DNA of 64,000 nt from Streptomyces sp. NBC_01478 (GTDB lineage: Bacteria; Actinomycetota; Actinomycetes; Streptomycetales; Streptomycetaceae): assembly GCF_036227225.1 (NCBI RefSeq), contig NZ_CP109444.1:10087501-10151500 (forward strand). The letters run 5' to 3'. The position numbers were made by a program, and so were the translations under genes. Shown piece after piece: positions 52,801 through 62,566 of the stretch. A model generated the notes under the pieces. It worked only from the letters and a program-made list of their open reading frames with translations. It was not told where the DNA came from and made no database searches. The number at the start of each line of letters is the position of its first letter. Positions within the stretch are counted from its first letter, which is position 1.

Positions 52801-54216
52801 GCCGCGATCGACTCGGGCCACCGGGAGTGGACCTGCATCGCCCGGATCAACCTCGCTTCCCTGCTGGCGGCCGGCGACGGGGGGAGGGCCGGAGCGCGGG
52901 AACTGCTGACCGAGGTGATGGGGTCGGACCATCCCGACCAGGGGCCGCGGGCGGCCGACCTGCTGGGCGACCTCCTCGCCGCGGAGGGCAGGTTCGGGGA
53001 GGCCGAGGACGCCTACCGGGTCGCGATCGACTCGGGCCACGACGAGTGGTCGCTGATCGGCCGGATCGACCTGGCCCTGATGCTCGCCGACAACGAGCAG
53101 CAGTTCGCCCGCGCGGAGAGCCTGTTGCGGGTGGTCGCCGAATCCGCCAACGCCACGGCCGCGACCTGGGCGACCACCCTGCTCGGCATGGTCCATGTGC
53201 ACGACGGACGGCGGGCCGAGGGCCTGCGTCACCTGCGGGAGGCCGGGCGCACCGGCGAGGCCCCGGTGGCACAGATGGCCCGCTTCCAACTGGCGAAGTT
53301 CCTCATCGAGGACGGTGAGAACGACGACGCCCGCGAACTCCTGCGGTCCGTGGTCGAGGACGATCGGACGGACGTCACCGAGGTCGCCCGCGCCTATCTG
53401 TGCGTCCTGCTGCTGGGCGAGGGCGACACGGACGCGGCCGAGGAACTGCTGCTGGGCGTGGAACGCTCGGGCGACCCCGAGGCGATCGCCGTCGCCTATC
53501 TCGGCATGGGCGAGTACCTGCTGGAGATCGGCGAACTCCAGACCGCAGGTGAGCTCCTCGAAGGCGCGCTGGGCGTGGGCGACCCCGAGACCGCGCCGAA
53601 GGCCGGCGCGCTGCTGGGCGTCGTACGCCGGTCCGGCAACGACTTCGACGAGGCCCGGCGACTGCTGTCCGACGCCCTGGCCACCGGGGATCCGGAGGTC
53701 GAGCCCCTCGCCCGGCGCTATCTCGGCAGCACCCTGTTCCGGATGGGGCTGCGGCGCGAGGCCGAGGAGATCCTGCTGCCGCTGGCCCGTTCCGAGGACA
53801 CCGAACACCGCCCGCAAGCACTGCTTCTGCTGGCGCAGGTGCTGGTGACGGACAACCGGTCAGAGGAGGCGTACCCCTGGTTCGAGGAGGCCCTCGCCTG
53901 CGGCGACGCGGAGACCGAGTCCGCGGCCCGCTACGACTTCGCCGCGCTGCTGGTCGAGATGGGACAGCGGGAGCGCGCCCAGGAGGTGTGGGTGCCGGAG
54001 GTGTCCGAGGCGGACGGTCCGGAAGGGATCGAACCCGGGCCCGCTACGGCCCCGGAGGCCCCGCCCGCCGCGTCCGGACCGCCGCGCCCCGCACCCCACC
54101 CGCTGCCGGTTACGGTGCTGACCCTGCTCGGCGACGTGGCCTCCGCCGAGGGCGACGAGGCCGAGGCCCGCTACTGGTACGGCCTCGCCCGGGCCGGGGC
54201 GGGAGACACGTCATGA
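49855..54216 (+). CDS. Trypsin-like protease fused to P-loop NTPase-like domain and TPR array
   Basis: The 1453-residue protein starts at a GTG five nt after the small gene. Residues 1 to about 200 form a trypsin-like domain with His39 (TCAHVV), Asp86 (DTGDIAVLEL) and Ser163 (GFSGAPLW). A P-loop GRSKAGKS (289-296) and a Walker B-like LWLDDLH (Asp345-Asp346) mark a degenerate STAND-type NTPase domain. From about residue 560 to 1400 are around 20 tetratricopeptide repeats, many with SGHP or SGDP turns. There is no signal peptide, so the protease acts inside the cell. The design (protease effector, NTPase switch, TPR sensor) resembles the regulated death or defence proteins of bacteria. Confidence 0.88.
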   Translation: MSVTWERPPWQVSIRRTRADNPVGAGLLVTPRHVLTCAHVVRPGTASSVPTEPVYVQFQFAERHDPIAATVVPEGWHPAGGHDTGDIAVLELAEPAPPDAGPAPLRTTDPGTWDHRFRAYGYPKEHPRDGVYARGEIIGQAGTDRLQVQTSPHAGWALEQGFSGAPLWDMNSQGVVGILVARDSVAKVDRGTAYAIRVEALARYWPPLAAHVRDATTAETRDRLENLLWVPLTGEGEIPRVDRVDPYDIGVSRSKYSNGPHEAPYVARHPQDEQLDAALLDARFVVLAGRSKAGKSRTLYEALRRTLPGARLIVPRPDRPEQRVLDDLSRLNLPTGPDRSVLWLDDLHRYLQPGGLDLQLLDRLARQHPAVTVVATIPAKQRAALTAMENDVGRVSRTVLGKAHTVELPSRLAEADEAIAQQLYPGEDFAARGIGELMVAAPALEQRFDDGAESCPAGWALVKAATDWLRMGMTEPVPETALRELFGPYLTAHHPQFDVDDALFRAGLAWAREPVAGGIALLHRADGDLPGYAGSPYLSEYLDTRSDDPSAAVPPLAWQYLAERQPGGELLRTAYVALLREESEVAERMFQRIAATTGDRDGAAWASLMLGEIRLYQGDFDAAASLLDTAARSGAEDVVPLAQLDLAGVLMVTGERARARGLLETAVASRDPQVSQMAQVGLARLLAAQGEAERAERLLEAVLATGDTEVAPLAQTQLVRVLTGDSPNVRAGRVSGRAHGKPGTGGGTGRGGSAEPVEQPWALSRALGESIAGQITALASVGLGGIYAHQGRLERAEELLKSAVESGGYHAVPQARSGLGELYLMQGRFAEAQQMFEAVLRSGHPLLAPTAQVALGIALLQQGDQEGALPLLREVSEQGHPDQAPRAACVLGEWYTALEDGPAAREWLERAVDSGHPDWSHTARVDLAVVLAVESDDLDPVRDLLTEVMRSGHPEQMPRAADVLGELLALAGLAAEAEAAYRAAIDSGHREWTCIARINLASLLAAGDGGRAGARELLTEVMGSDHPDQGPRAADLLGDLLAAEGRFGEAEDAYRVAIDSGHDEWSLIGRIDLALMLADNEQQFARAESLLRVVAESANATAATWATTLLGMVHVHDGRRAEGLRHLREAGRTGEAPVAQMARFQLAKFLIEDGENDDARELLRSVVEDDRTDVTEVARAYLCVLLLGEGDTDAAEELLLGVERSGDPEAIAVAYLGMGEYLLEIGELQTAGELLEGALGVGDPETAPKAGALLGVVRRSGNDFDEARRLLSDALATGDPEVEPLARRYLGSTLFRMGLRREAEEILLPLARSEDTEHRPQALLLLAQVLVTDNRSEEAYPWFEEALACGDAETESAARYDFAALLVEMGQRERAQEVWVPEVSEADGPEGIEPGPATAPEAPPAASGPPRPAPHPLPVTVLTLLGDVASAEGDEAEARYWYGLARAGAGDTS

Positions 54217-54241
54217 AGCGGGCAGGGGATGACAGCGGGGG

Positions 54242-55027
54242 TCAGGGCCTGACCAGCAACTGGAAGTCGAACGCGTAGCGCGACGCCCGGTAGATGTGCG
54301 TCCCGTACTCGACCGCCCGCCCCGTGTCGTCGTACGCCGTGCGCTGCATCGTGAGCAGTGCCGCGCTCTCCTTCTCGTCGAGGCGGGCCGCCTCCTCGGG
54401 GGTGGCGGAGCGGGCGCCTATCGTCTGGCGGGCGCTGTGCAGGGTGATGCCGGCGGTGCGCAGCATCCGGTACAGGCCCGTCGACTCCAGCTTGGCGGTG
54501 TCGAGGGGGAGCAGGTTCGCCGGGAGGTAGTTGCAGAGGAACGCCACCGGCTGGCCGTGCGTGGAGCGCAGCCGTTCCAGGAGCGTCACCTCGCTGCCCT
54601 CCGGGACGCCGAGGGCGGCCGCGACATCCGCGGTCGCGGGCACGCCCTCGTTGCGCAGCACCAGCGTGGTCGGGCCCTGCCCGGCCGACTCCAGGTCGTC
54701 GTAGAGGCTGCTGAGTTCCAGCGGTCGCTTGACCTGGCTGTGCACCACCTGCGTGCCGACCCCCCGCCGCCGGACCAACAGCCCCTTGTCGACCAGGGAT
54801 TGGATGGCCTGGCGGACGGTGGGGCGGGACAGACCCAGGCGGACCGACAGGTCGATCTCGTTGCCCAGGAGGTTGCCCGGGGCGAGGGTCCCGTGCTCGA
54901 TCGCCGACTCCAACTGCTGCGCGAGCTGGTAGTACAGCGGCACCGGACTGTTGCGGTCCAGGGCGAAATGCAGGGCATCGAGCGGGGACCCGGCCACGGC
55001 GCGCGAGTAGCCACCGGTCTTCGCCAC
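54242..55027 (-). CDS. GntR/HutC family regulator of the inositol operon
   Basis: The 261-residue regulator has an N-terminal winged helix (about 27-95) with VPLYYQLAQQLESAIEHG and LSRPTVRQAIQSLVDKGLL. A UTRA-type effector-binding domain follows (about 110-255; LLERLRSTHGQPVAFL). HutC-type regulators bind sugar or sugar-phosphate ligands. It is the last gene of the iolC-to-iolA run, 32 nt after mmsA, so it is probably autoregulated with the operon and acts on the inverted repeat at 61341-61404. Its end lies 25 nt from the convergent TPR gene. Confidence 0.88.
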   Translation of the reverse strand: MAKTGGYSRAVAGSPLDALHFALDRNSPVPLYYQLAQQLESAIEHGTLAPGNLLGNEIDLSVRLGLSRPTVRQAIQSLVDKGLLVRRRGVGTQVVHSQVKRPLELSSLYDDLESAGQGPTTLVLRNEGVPATADVAAALGVPEGSEVTLLERLRSTHGQPVAFLCNYLPANLLPLDTAKLESTGLYRMLRTAGITLHSARQTIGARSATPEEAARLDEKESAALLTMQRTAYDDTGRAVEYGTHIYRASRYAFDFQLLVRP

Positions 55028-55059
55028 AGGGGCACCTCCTCACGGATCGTGACGGACTG

Positions 55060-56553
<1,494 letters not shown>

Positions 56554-56582
56554 GGTGCGAGTGCCTTTCGGGGGAGGGGAGT

Positions 56583-58460
56583 TCAGAGGTGGCGGCGACG
56601 GTCGGCGACCTGGCGGTCGTACTCCTCGCGGGCCTGTACGGCCGATGCGCGCGAGGCGGTCTCGGCGACCGGTACGTCCCACCAGGCCTCGGCCGGGGGA
56701 GCGGTCGGGGTGGCGGTGTCGGTCTCGACGTAGACGCAGGTCGGCCGGTCGGAGGCGCGGGCCGTGGCGAGCGCCTCGCGCAGTTCGCGGACCGTCTTTG
56801 CGCGCAGGACGTCCATGCCGAGGCTGGCCGCGTTGGCGGCGAGGTCGACCGGGAGCGGGGCGCCGGAGAAGGTGCCGTCGGCCGCCCGGTAGCGGTAGGC
56901 GGTGCCGAAGCGCTCGCCGCCGACCGATTCGGAGAGGCCGCCGATGGAGGCGTAGCCGTGGTTCTGGATCAGGACCAGGTTGACCGGCAGGCCCTCCTGG
57001 ACCGCCGTGACGATCTCGGTCGGCATCATCAGGTAGGTGCCGTCGCCGACCAGCGACCAGACGGCGGTGTCGGGGGCGGCCTGCTGGACGCCGATGCCGG
57101 CCGGGATCTCGTAGCCCATGCAGGAGTAGCCGTACTCCAGGTGGTACTGGCGGGGGCTGCGGGCTCGCCAGAGCTTGTGCAGGTCGCCGGGGAGCGAACC
57201 CGCCGCGTTGATCACCACGTCGTCGTCGCCGACAACTGCGTCGAGGGCGCCGAGGAGTTGGGTCTGGGTCGGTACGGCGTTCTCGTCGGGGGCGGTGAAC
57301 GCGGTGTCAACAACCTGCTCCCACCGCTCCTTGCCCGCGCGGTACTCGGCCTCGTAAACCGAGTTCACACGGTGATCGGCGAGTGCCTCCGTCAACGCCG
57401 TGAGCCCCGCCCTCGCGTCGCACACGAGGGTGCGGGCGGCCAGCTTGTGGGCGTCGAACGCGGTGATGTTGAGGTTGACGAAACGGACGGCCGGGTTCTG
57501 GAAGAGCGTGTTCGACGCCGTCGTGAAGTCCGTGTACCGGGTGCCGACGCCGATCACCAGATCCGCCGTGCGCGCGATGTCGTCGCTGACCGCCGTGCCG
57601 GTGTGGCCGATGCCGCCCAGGTCGGCCGGGTGGTCGTAGCGCAGCGAGCCCTTGCCCGCCTGGGTGGAGGCGACGGGGATGCCGGTGGCGTCCACCAGGG
57701 CCTTCAGCGCGTCCTCGGCCTGGCTGTGGTGGATACCGCCGCCCGCGACGATCACCGGGCGCTCGGCGGACCGGATCGCCGCGACGGCCTCCGTCAGCTC
57801 GAACGCGTCCGGCGCGGGACGCCGTACGTGCCACACGCGGTCGGCGAAGAACTCCTCCGGCCAGTCGTAGGCCTCGGCCTGAACGTCCTGCGGCAGAGCG
57901 AGAGTTACGGCTCCGGTCTCGACCGGGTCGGCCAGCACGCGCATCGCGTTCAGGGCGGCCGGGATCAGCGCCTCGGGGCGGGAGATCCGGTCGAAGTAGC
58001 GGGAGACCGGGCGCAGCGTGTCGTTGACCGAGAGGTCCGCCTCGACCGGGTGCTCCAACTGCTGGAGCAGCGGGTCGGCGGCACGGGTCGCGAAGTAGTC
58101 GCCGGGGAGGAGCAGGACCGGCAGACGGTTGATCGTGGCGAGCGCGGCACCCGTGACCAGGTTGGTGGCGCCCGGTCCGATCGAGGTCGTGACGGCCTGC
58201 GCGGAGAGGCGGTCGAGCTGGCGGGCGTAGCCGACTGCCGCATGAACCATGGCCTGTTCGTTGCGGCCCTGGTGGAACGGCATCGTGTCCTCGCCGGCCT
58301 CGAGGAGTGCCTGGCCGAGTCCGGCAACGTTGCCATGGCCGAAGATGCCCCAGGTGCCGGCGACCAGCCGGTGCCGTACGCCGTCGCGCTCGGTGTACTG
58401 GACCGACAGGAACTGCACCAGGGCCTGGGCGACGGTCAGGCGGCGGGTGGGGGTGGTCAT
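56583..58460 (-). CDS. iolD: 3D-(3,5/4)-trihydroxycyclohexane-1,2-dione hydrolase
   Basis: The 625-residue thiamine-diphosphate enzyme has the IFGHGNVAGLGQALLEAG opening (Pyr domain), a central domain with GVGTRYTDFTTAS, and the C-terminal ThDP-binding GDGTYLMMPTEI motif. The inositol-specific residues and size agree with IolD (about 620-640). It opens the ring of the diketo-inositol intermediate to give 5-deoxy-glucuronate. Its ATG overlaps the TGA of iolB by one nt, so they are translationally coupled. Confidence 0.95.
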   Translation of the reverse strand: MTTPTRRLTVAQALVQFLSVQYTERDGVRHRLVAGTWGIFGHGNVAGLGQALLEAGEDTMPFHQGRNEQAMVHAAVGYARQLDRLSAQAVTTSIGPGATNLVTGAALATINRLPVLLLPGDYFATRAADPLLQQLEHPVEADLSVNDTLRPVSRYFDRISRPEALIPAALNAMRVLADPVETGAVTLALPQDVQAEAYDWPEEFFADRVWHVRRPAPDAFELTEAVAAIRSAERPVIVAGGGIHHSQAEDALKALVDATGIPVASTQAGKGSLRYDHPADLGGIGHTGTAVSDDIARTADLVIGVGTRYTDFTTASNTLFQNPAVRFVNLNITAFDAHKLAARTLVCDARAGLTALTEALADHRVNSVYEAEYRAGKERWEQVVDTAFTAPDENAVPTQTQLLGALDAVVGDDDVVINAAGSLPGDLHKLWRARSPRQYHLEYGYSCMGYEIPAGIGVQQAAPDTAVWSLVGDGTYLMMPTEIVTAVQEGLPVNLVLIQNHGYASIGGLSESVGGERFGTAYRYRAADGTFSGAPLPVDLAANAASLGMDVLRAKTVRELREALATARASDRPTCVYVETDTATPTAPPAEAWWDVPVAETASRASAVQAREEYDRQVADRRRHL

Positions 58461-59356
58461 CAGGACTTCTCCGGTGCCGTGTAGAGGGGGAGTCGGGGGT
58501 CGACGGGCTGCTCGGGCCACGTGCCGCGGACCCAGGCGTGATCGGGGTGGTCGCAGATCAGCCAGGAGCGGTCGTCCTCGGGACCCGCCATGACGTTGAG
58601 GTAGTACATGTGGTGGCCGGGCACCGCCATCGAGGGCCCGTGCCAGCCGTCCGGGATCAACACGACGTCTCCGCCCCGGACTTCGGCCAGGACGTCCGTG
58701 TTACGGCCCTGCCCGGACGGGGAGACCCGCTGGTAGCCGAGACCGGGGGTGCCCTCGTGGTCGGCGAACTCGAAGTAGTAGACCTCTTCGAGGACGGACT
58801 CCTCGCCGGGCCGGTGCTCGTCGTGCTTGTGCGGCGGGAAGGAGGACCAGTTCCCGCCGGGCGTGATCACCTCGACCGCGATGAGCTTGTCGCACTCGAA
58901 GACGCCGGCCGCGCCGAAGTTGTTGACCTGACGGCTGCTGTTGCCGGTGCCGCGCAGCTCCACCGGCACCGAGGAGGCCGGTCCGTAGCGGGCGGGCAGC
59001 CGGCGGCCGCAGCGGGCGCCGGTCAGCGCGAAGCGGCCGCCGCCGGCGGACGAGACCGTCGTACGGGAGTCCCGTGGCACGTACGCGAAGTCGCTCACGG
59101 AGGTGAACACGCTCTCGCGGCCGTGGAGTTCGAAGGTGTCGTGGCCGAAGTCGTCGGCGGCGGAGACCGTGCAGGCGCCGCTGAGCGGGAGGACGATCCA
59201 CTCGCTGTCGTCGGTGTCGAAGGTGTGCGTGCCGCCCGGGGGCAGCTCCAGGACCCGCAGGCTGGAGTAGCCCCAGGCCGCCGACTCGGGGGTGACGTCC
59301 ACGACGTAGGGGCCGCCGAGGGCCTTGCCCGCGGGAAGGTGGTACGCGCTCGTCAT
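58460..59356 (-). CDS. iolB: 5-deoxy-glucuronate isomerase
   Basis: The 298-residue protein is a double cupin of the KduI/IolB family, with metal-ligand histidines in SSFPPHKHDEH and a further His/Glu set around EEVYYFEF and DGWHGP. It isomerises 5-deoxy-D-glucuronate to 2-deoxy-5-keto-D-gluconate. Length fits IolB. It lies 14 nt after the aldolase gene and overlaps iolD, in the classic order of actinobacterial inositol operons. Confidence 0.95.
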   Translation of the reverse strand: MTSAYHLPAGKALGGPYVVDVTPESAAWGYSSLRVLELPPGGTHTFDTDDSEWIVLPLSGACTVSAADDFGHDTFELHGRESVFTSVSDFAYVPRDSRTTVSSAGGGRFALTGARCGRRLPARYGPASSVPVELRGTGNSSRQVNNFGAAGVFECDKLIAVEVITPGGNWSSFPPHKHDEHRPGEESVLEEVYYFEFADHEGTPGLGYQRVSPSGQGRNTDVLAEVRGGDVVLIPDGWHGPSMAVPGHHMYYLNVMAGPEDDRSWLICDHPDHAWVRGTWPEQPVDPRLPLYTAPEKS

Positions 59357-59370
59357 CGTGTGCCTCCGGT

Positions 59371-60249
59371 TCACAACAGACCCACGGCGGTGTCCACCGC
59401 CGCTTCCACGCCGCCGTCGGCGGGGTACAGCAGGGAGCGGCCCACGACCAGGCCCTGCACGGTGGGCAGGCGCAGCGCCTTGCGCCACTTCTCGTACGCG
59501 CCCTCCTGGTCGTCGCCGACCTCGCCGCCGAGCAGCACGGCCGGCAGCGTCGAGGTCTCCAGGACCTCGGCCATGTCGTCCGGGTCCTCGGTGACGGGCA
59601 GTTTCAGCCAGGTGTAGGCGGACGTGCCGCCCAGGCCCGAGGAGATCGCGATCGAGCGGGTCACGGCCTCCGCGGACAGGTCGTTGCGGACCTTGCCGTC
59701 GACCCGGCGGGAGATGAACGGCTCGACGAACAGGGGGAGTTGGCGCGCCGCCATGTCGTCGATGGCGCGGGCCGTGGACTCCAGGGTGGTCAGCGAGCCC
59801 GGGTCGGCGTAGTCGATGCGGAGCAGCAGCTTGCCCGCGTCGAAGCGGAGCCGGGCGATGTCCTCGGCGCGGTGGCCGGTGAACCGGTCGTCCATCTCGA
59901 ACGCGGCGCCGGACAGGCCGCCGCGGTTCATCGAGCCCATCACGACCTTGCCCTCCAGGACCCCGAGCAGGAGCAGGTCCTCGAGTATGTCGGCGGTGGC
60001 GAGCACCCCGTCGACACCCGGCCGGGACAGCGCCACGCACAGGCGTTCCAGCAGGTCGGCGCGGTTCGCCATGGCCGTACGGCGGTCGCCGACGCCCAGG
60101 GCGCCGCGCGCGGGGTGGTCGGCGGCCACGATCATCAGGCGACCGCTGTCACCGAGCAGCGGGCGGCGGACCCGGCGGGCGGCCGCCTCGGCTATGGCTT
60201 CCGGATGCCGGGCTCTGACCGTGACCAGGTCGGGGATGCTGATGCTCAA
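59371..60249 (-). CDS. DeoC/LacD-type (beta/alpha)8 aldolase of the inositol operon
   Basis: The 292-residue TIM-barrel-type protein belongs to the DeoC/LacD fructose-bisphosphate-like aldolase group found between iolC and iolB in actinobacterial inositol operons. Segments of note are VAADHPARGALG at the start, GKLLLRIDYADPGS with a possible Schiff-base lysine, and LPAVLLGGEVGDDQ. By position it probably cleaves 2-deoxy-5-keto-D-gluconate-6-phosphate to malonate semialdehyde and dihydroxyacetone phosphate in place of a class II IolJ. Direct evidence for that reaction is lacking here. Confidence 0.78.
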   Translation of the reverse strand: MSISIPDLVTVRARHPEAIAEAAARRVRRPLLGDSGRLMIVAADHPARGALGVGDRRTAMANRADLLERLCVALSRPGVDGVLATADILEDLLLLGVLEGKVVMGSMNRGGLSGAAFEMDDRFTGHRAEDIARLRFDAGKLLLRIDYADPGSLTTLESTARAIDDMAARQLPLFVEPFISRRVDGKVRNDLSAEAVTRSIAISSGLGGTSAYTWLKLPVTEDPDDMAEVLETSTLPAVLLGGEVGDDQEGAYEKWRKALRLPTVQGLVVGRSLLYPADGGVEAAVDTAVGLL

Positions 60250-60288
60250 GAGAAGCTCCGTTCAGGAAAGACTCGGGCGGTCACGGGG

Positions 60289-61257
60289 TCAGCCGCCCAC
60301 GCGCGCGCCGGCGAGGAGGTCCTCGACCTCGGACTCGGTGGGCATCGCGGTGGAGCAGGCGAGACGGGAGGCGACGAGGGCGCCGGCCGCGTTGGCGAAC
60401 CGCATGGACCGTTCCAGGTCCCAGCCGGCCAGCAGGCCGTGGCACAGCGAGCCGCCGAAGGCGTCGCCCGCGCCGAGGCCGTTGAGCACCTCGACCGGGA
60501 CCGGCGGCACCTCGGCGGTCGTGCCGTCGCGGTGCACGGCCAGGACGCCCTTGGGGCCCTGCTTGACGACGGCCAGCTCCACGCCCGCGTCCAGCAGCGC
60601 CTCGGCGCAGGCGCGCGGCTCGCGGACGCCGGTGGCGACCTCGCACTCGTCGAGGTTGCCGACCGCGACAGTCGCGTGCCGCAGTGCCTCGGCGTAGTAC
60701 GGGCGGGCCTCGTCCGGGTTCTGCCAGAACATGGGGCGCCAGTCCAGGTCGAAGACCGTGGTGCCCGCCTTGTCGCGCGCCTTGAGGGCGGCGAGCGTGG
60801 CGGAGCGGCTCGGCTCCTCGCTCAGACCGGTGCCGGTGATCCAGAAGACGCGGGCCTGGCGGATCGCGAAGTAGTCCAGCTCCTCGGTGCGGATCTCCAG
60901 GTCGGGCGCCTTGGGCTGCCGGTAGAAGTACAGCGGGAAGTCGTCCGGCGGGAAGATCTCGCAGAACGTGACCGGGGTCGGGTAGTCCGCGACGGGCGTG
61001 ACCCAGCGGTCGTCCACCCCGAAGTCCTTGAGGGCCTCGTGCAGATACGTCCCGAAGGGGTCGTCGCCGGTGCGGGTGATCACCGCGGTGCTGCGGCCGA
61101 GCCGGGCGGCGGCGACCGCCACATTGCTGGCCGAGCCGCCGAGGAACTTGCCGAACGTCTCGACCTGGGCCAGGGGTACGCCAGACTGCAAGGGGTAGAG
61201 ATCGACCCCGATCCGACCCATGGTGATCAGATCGAAGGACTGGGCTGACTCGGCCAT
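60289..61257 (-). CDS. iolC: 5-dehydro-2-deoxygluconokinase
   Basis: The 322-residue PfkB-family sugar kinase has the N-terminal GGSASNVAVAAARLG motif and the C-terminal NGLGAGDAFGGSL catalytic motif. It phosphorylates 2-deoxy-5-keto-D-gluconate. The ATG at 61257 with GAGGAG eight nt upstream is preferred over a GTG three codons earlier that lies too close to that site. It is the first gene of the operon, divergent from the sugar transporter genes. Confidence 0.93.
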   Translation of the reverse strand: MAESAQSFDLITMGRIGVDLYPLQSGVPLAQVETFGKFLGGSASNVAVAAARLGRSTAVITRTGDDPFGTYLHEALKDFGVDDRWVTPVADYPTPVTFCEIFPPDDFPLYFYRQPKAPDLEIRTEELDYFAIRQARVFWITGTGLSEEPSRSATLAALKARDKAGTTVFDLDWRPMFWQNPDEARPYYAEALRHATVAVGNLDECEVATGVREPRACAEALLDAGVELAVVKQGPKGVLAVHRDGTTAEVPPVPVEVLNGLGAGDAFGGSLCHGLLAGWDLERSMRFANAAGALVASRLACSTAMPTESEVEDLLAGARVGG

Positions 61258-61316
61258 GCGCGACACTCCTCTGAGCTGCTGGGGGTGGGCGGGTCCCAGG
61301 GGCCTGCCGCCTCCCA

Positions 61317-61346
61317 GGTGTAGGTCTCGGAGGGGCTCCCTGTCAA
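61317..61346 (-). promoter_or_regulatory. Candidate promoter of iolC operon
   Basis: On the minus strand TTGACA (61346-61341) and TACACC (61322-61317) are separated by 18 nt, 60 nt before the iolC start. The -35 hexamer lies within the left arm of the inverted repeat at 61341-61404, so a repressor there would block the polymerase. Confidence 0.55.
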
Positions 61347-61404
61347 TAGTTTGTACTTACATTCGGACCTGATCGTGAAATGATGTCTTAACAAAGTATT
61401 GACA
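61341..61404. promoter_or_regulatory. Inverted repeat, candidate GntR operator
   Basis: TGTCAATAGTTTGT (61341-61354) recurs as TGTCAATACTTTGT on the other strand (61404-61391), differing at one of 14 positions. Each arm covers the TTGACA -35 hexamer of one of two divergent promoters. The 36-nt A+T-rich centre may also be part of the site. Binding by the GntR protein at 54242 is an inference. Confidence 0.65.
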
Positions 61405-61427
61405 GCGGACGCGACCGGGGATTTGAT
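61399..61427 (+). promoter_or_regulatory. Candidate promoter of sugar ABC transporter operon
   Basis: TTGACA (61399-61404) and TTTGAT (61422-61427) are separated by 17 nt, 120 nt before the binding-protein gene. The -35 box is part of the inverted repeat arm. Confidence 0.5.
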
Positions 61428-61546
61428 TCCGTCCCAACGCAACAGCCGTGTTTCGCGCCAGCCAACCCGGGGCCGGACAGGCCCCGAGCCCGGATCTCTG
61501 CGATCATTGCTCCCTTTCCCCTGAAGCACAGTGAGGTGCAGGAAAG

Positions 61547-62566
61547 ATGGACCGTTCTTCCCACTCCCGTACGCGCAGAATGGCCCCCTTCGTGGCGGTC
61601 GCCGCGGCAGCGGCACTGACCCTCGCCGGCTGCTCCAGCAGCTCGGGCGGCAAGAAGTCCACGGAGGACTCCTCCGGCGCCTCCGCGGGCAAGGCCAGCA
61701 CTCCCCGGATGACGGTCGCCCTGGTCACGCACCAGGCGCCGGGCGACACGTTCTGGGACATCGTCCGCAAGGGCGCCCAGGCCGCCGCCGACAAGGACAA
61801 CATCAAGCTCATCTACTCGGCCGACCCGAACGCGGGCAACCAGTCGAACCTGGTGCAGAACGCGATCGACCAGAAGGTCGACGGCATCGCGGTCACCCTC
61901 GCCAAGCCCGACGCCCTCAAGGACGTCATCGGCAAGGCGAAGACCGCGAACATACCCGTCGTGGGCCTCAACTCCGGTCTCAGCGACTGGAAGAACCTCG
62001 GACTGCTGGAGTTCTTCGGCCAGGACGAGACGGTCGCGGGTGAGGCGCTCGGCAAGCGGCTGAACACCGAAGGCGCCAAGAAGGTCGTCTGTGTCATCCA
62101 GGAGCAGGGCAACATCGGCCTGACCCAGCGCTGCGACGGCGTGAAGAAGACGTTCACCGGCAGCACCGAAGTCCTCAACGTCAACGGCACGGACATGCCG
62201 TCGGTGAAGTCGACGATCACCGCCAAGCTCACGCAGGACAAGGCCATCGACTACGTGGTCACGCTGGGCGCCCCGTTCGCCCTGACCGCCGTGCAGTCGC
62301 TGACCGACGCGGGCAGCAAGGCGAAGGTCGCCACCTTCGACCTCAACAAGGACCTCACGACCGCCATCAGCAAGGGCACCATCCAGTTCGCGGTGGACCA
62401 GCAGCCGTACCTCCAGGGCTACTTGGCCGTCGACTCGCTGTGGCTCTACAAGAACAACGGCAACTACAGCGGTGGCGGTGAGCAGCCCGTACTGACCGGC
62501 CCGGCCTTCGTCGACAAGACCAACGTCGCAGCCGTCGCCAAGTACGCCGCCAACGGAACCCGGTGA
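61547..62566 (+). CDS. Sugar (probably myo-inositol) ABC substrate-binding lipoprotein
   Basis: The 339-residue protein has a lipoprotein signal with LTLAGC (Cys29) and a Ser/Gly linker, then a type I periplasmic-binding fold of the ribose/inositol class (MTVALVTHQAPGDTFWD, then VDGIAVTLAKPDAL, and DLNKDLTTAISKG). It is anchored to the outer face of the membrane and delivers sugar to the permease. Position opposite the inositol catabolic genes suggests inositol as substrate. Its stop overlaps the permease start. Confidence 0.88.
   Translation: MDRSSHSRTRRMAPFVAVAAAAALTLAGCSSSSGGKKSTEDSSGASAGKASTPRMTVALVTHQAPGDTFWDIVRKGAQAAADKDNIKLIYSADPNAGNQSNLVQNAIDQKVDGIAVTLAKPDALKDVIGKAKTANIPVVGLNSGLSDWKNLGLLEFFGQDETVAGEALGKRLNTEGAKKVVCVIQEQGNIGLTQRCDGVKKTFTGSTEVLNVNGTDMPSVKSTITAKLTQDKAIDYVVTLGAPFALTAVQSLTDAGSKAKVATFDLNKDLTTAISKGTIQFAVDQQPYLQGYLAVDSLWLYKNNGNYSGGGEQPVLTGPAFVDKTNVAAVAKYAANGTR

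Noticed and set aside
51600..54000. Repeated SGH/SGD segments that look like a tandem DNA repeat
   Set aside because: They are turns of tetratricopeptide repeats in the coding frame; the DNA is diverged and not a satellite or CRISPR.
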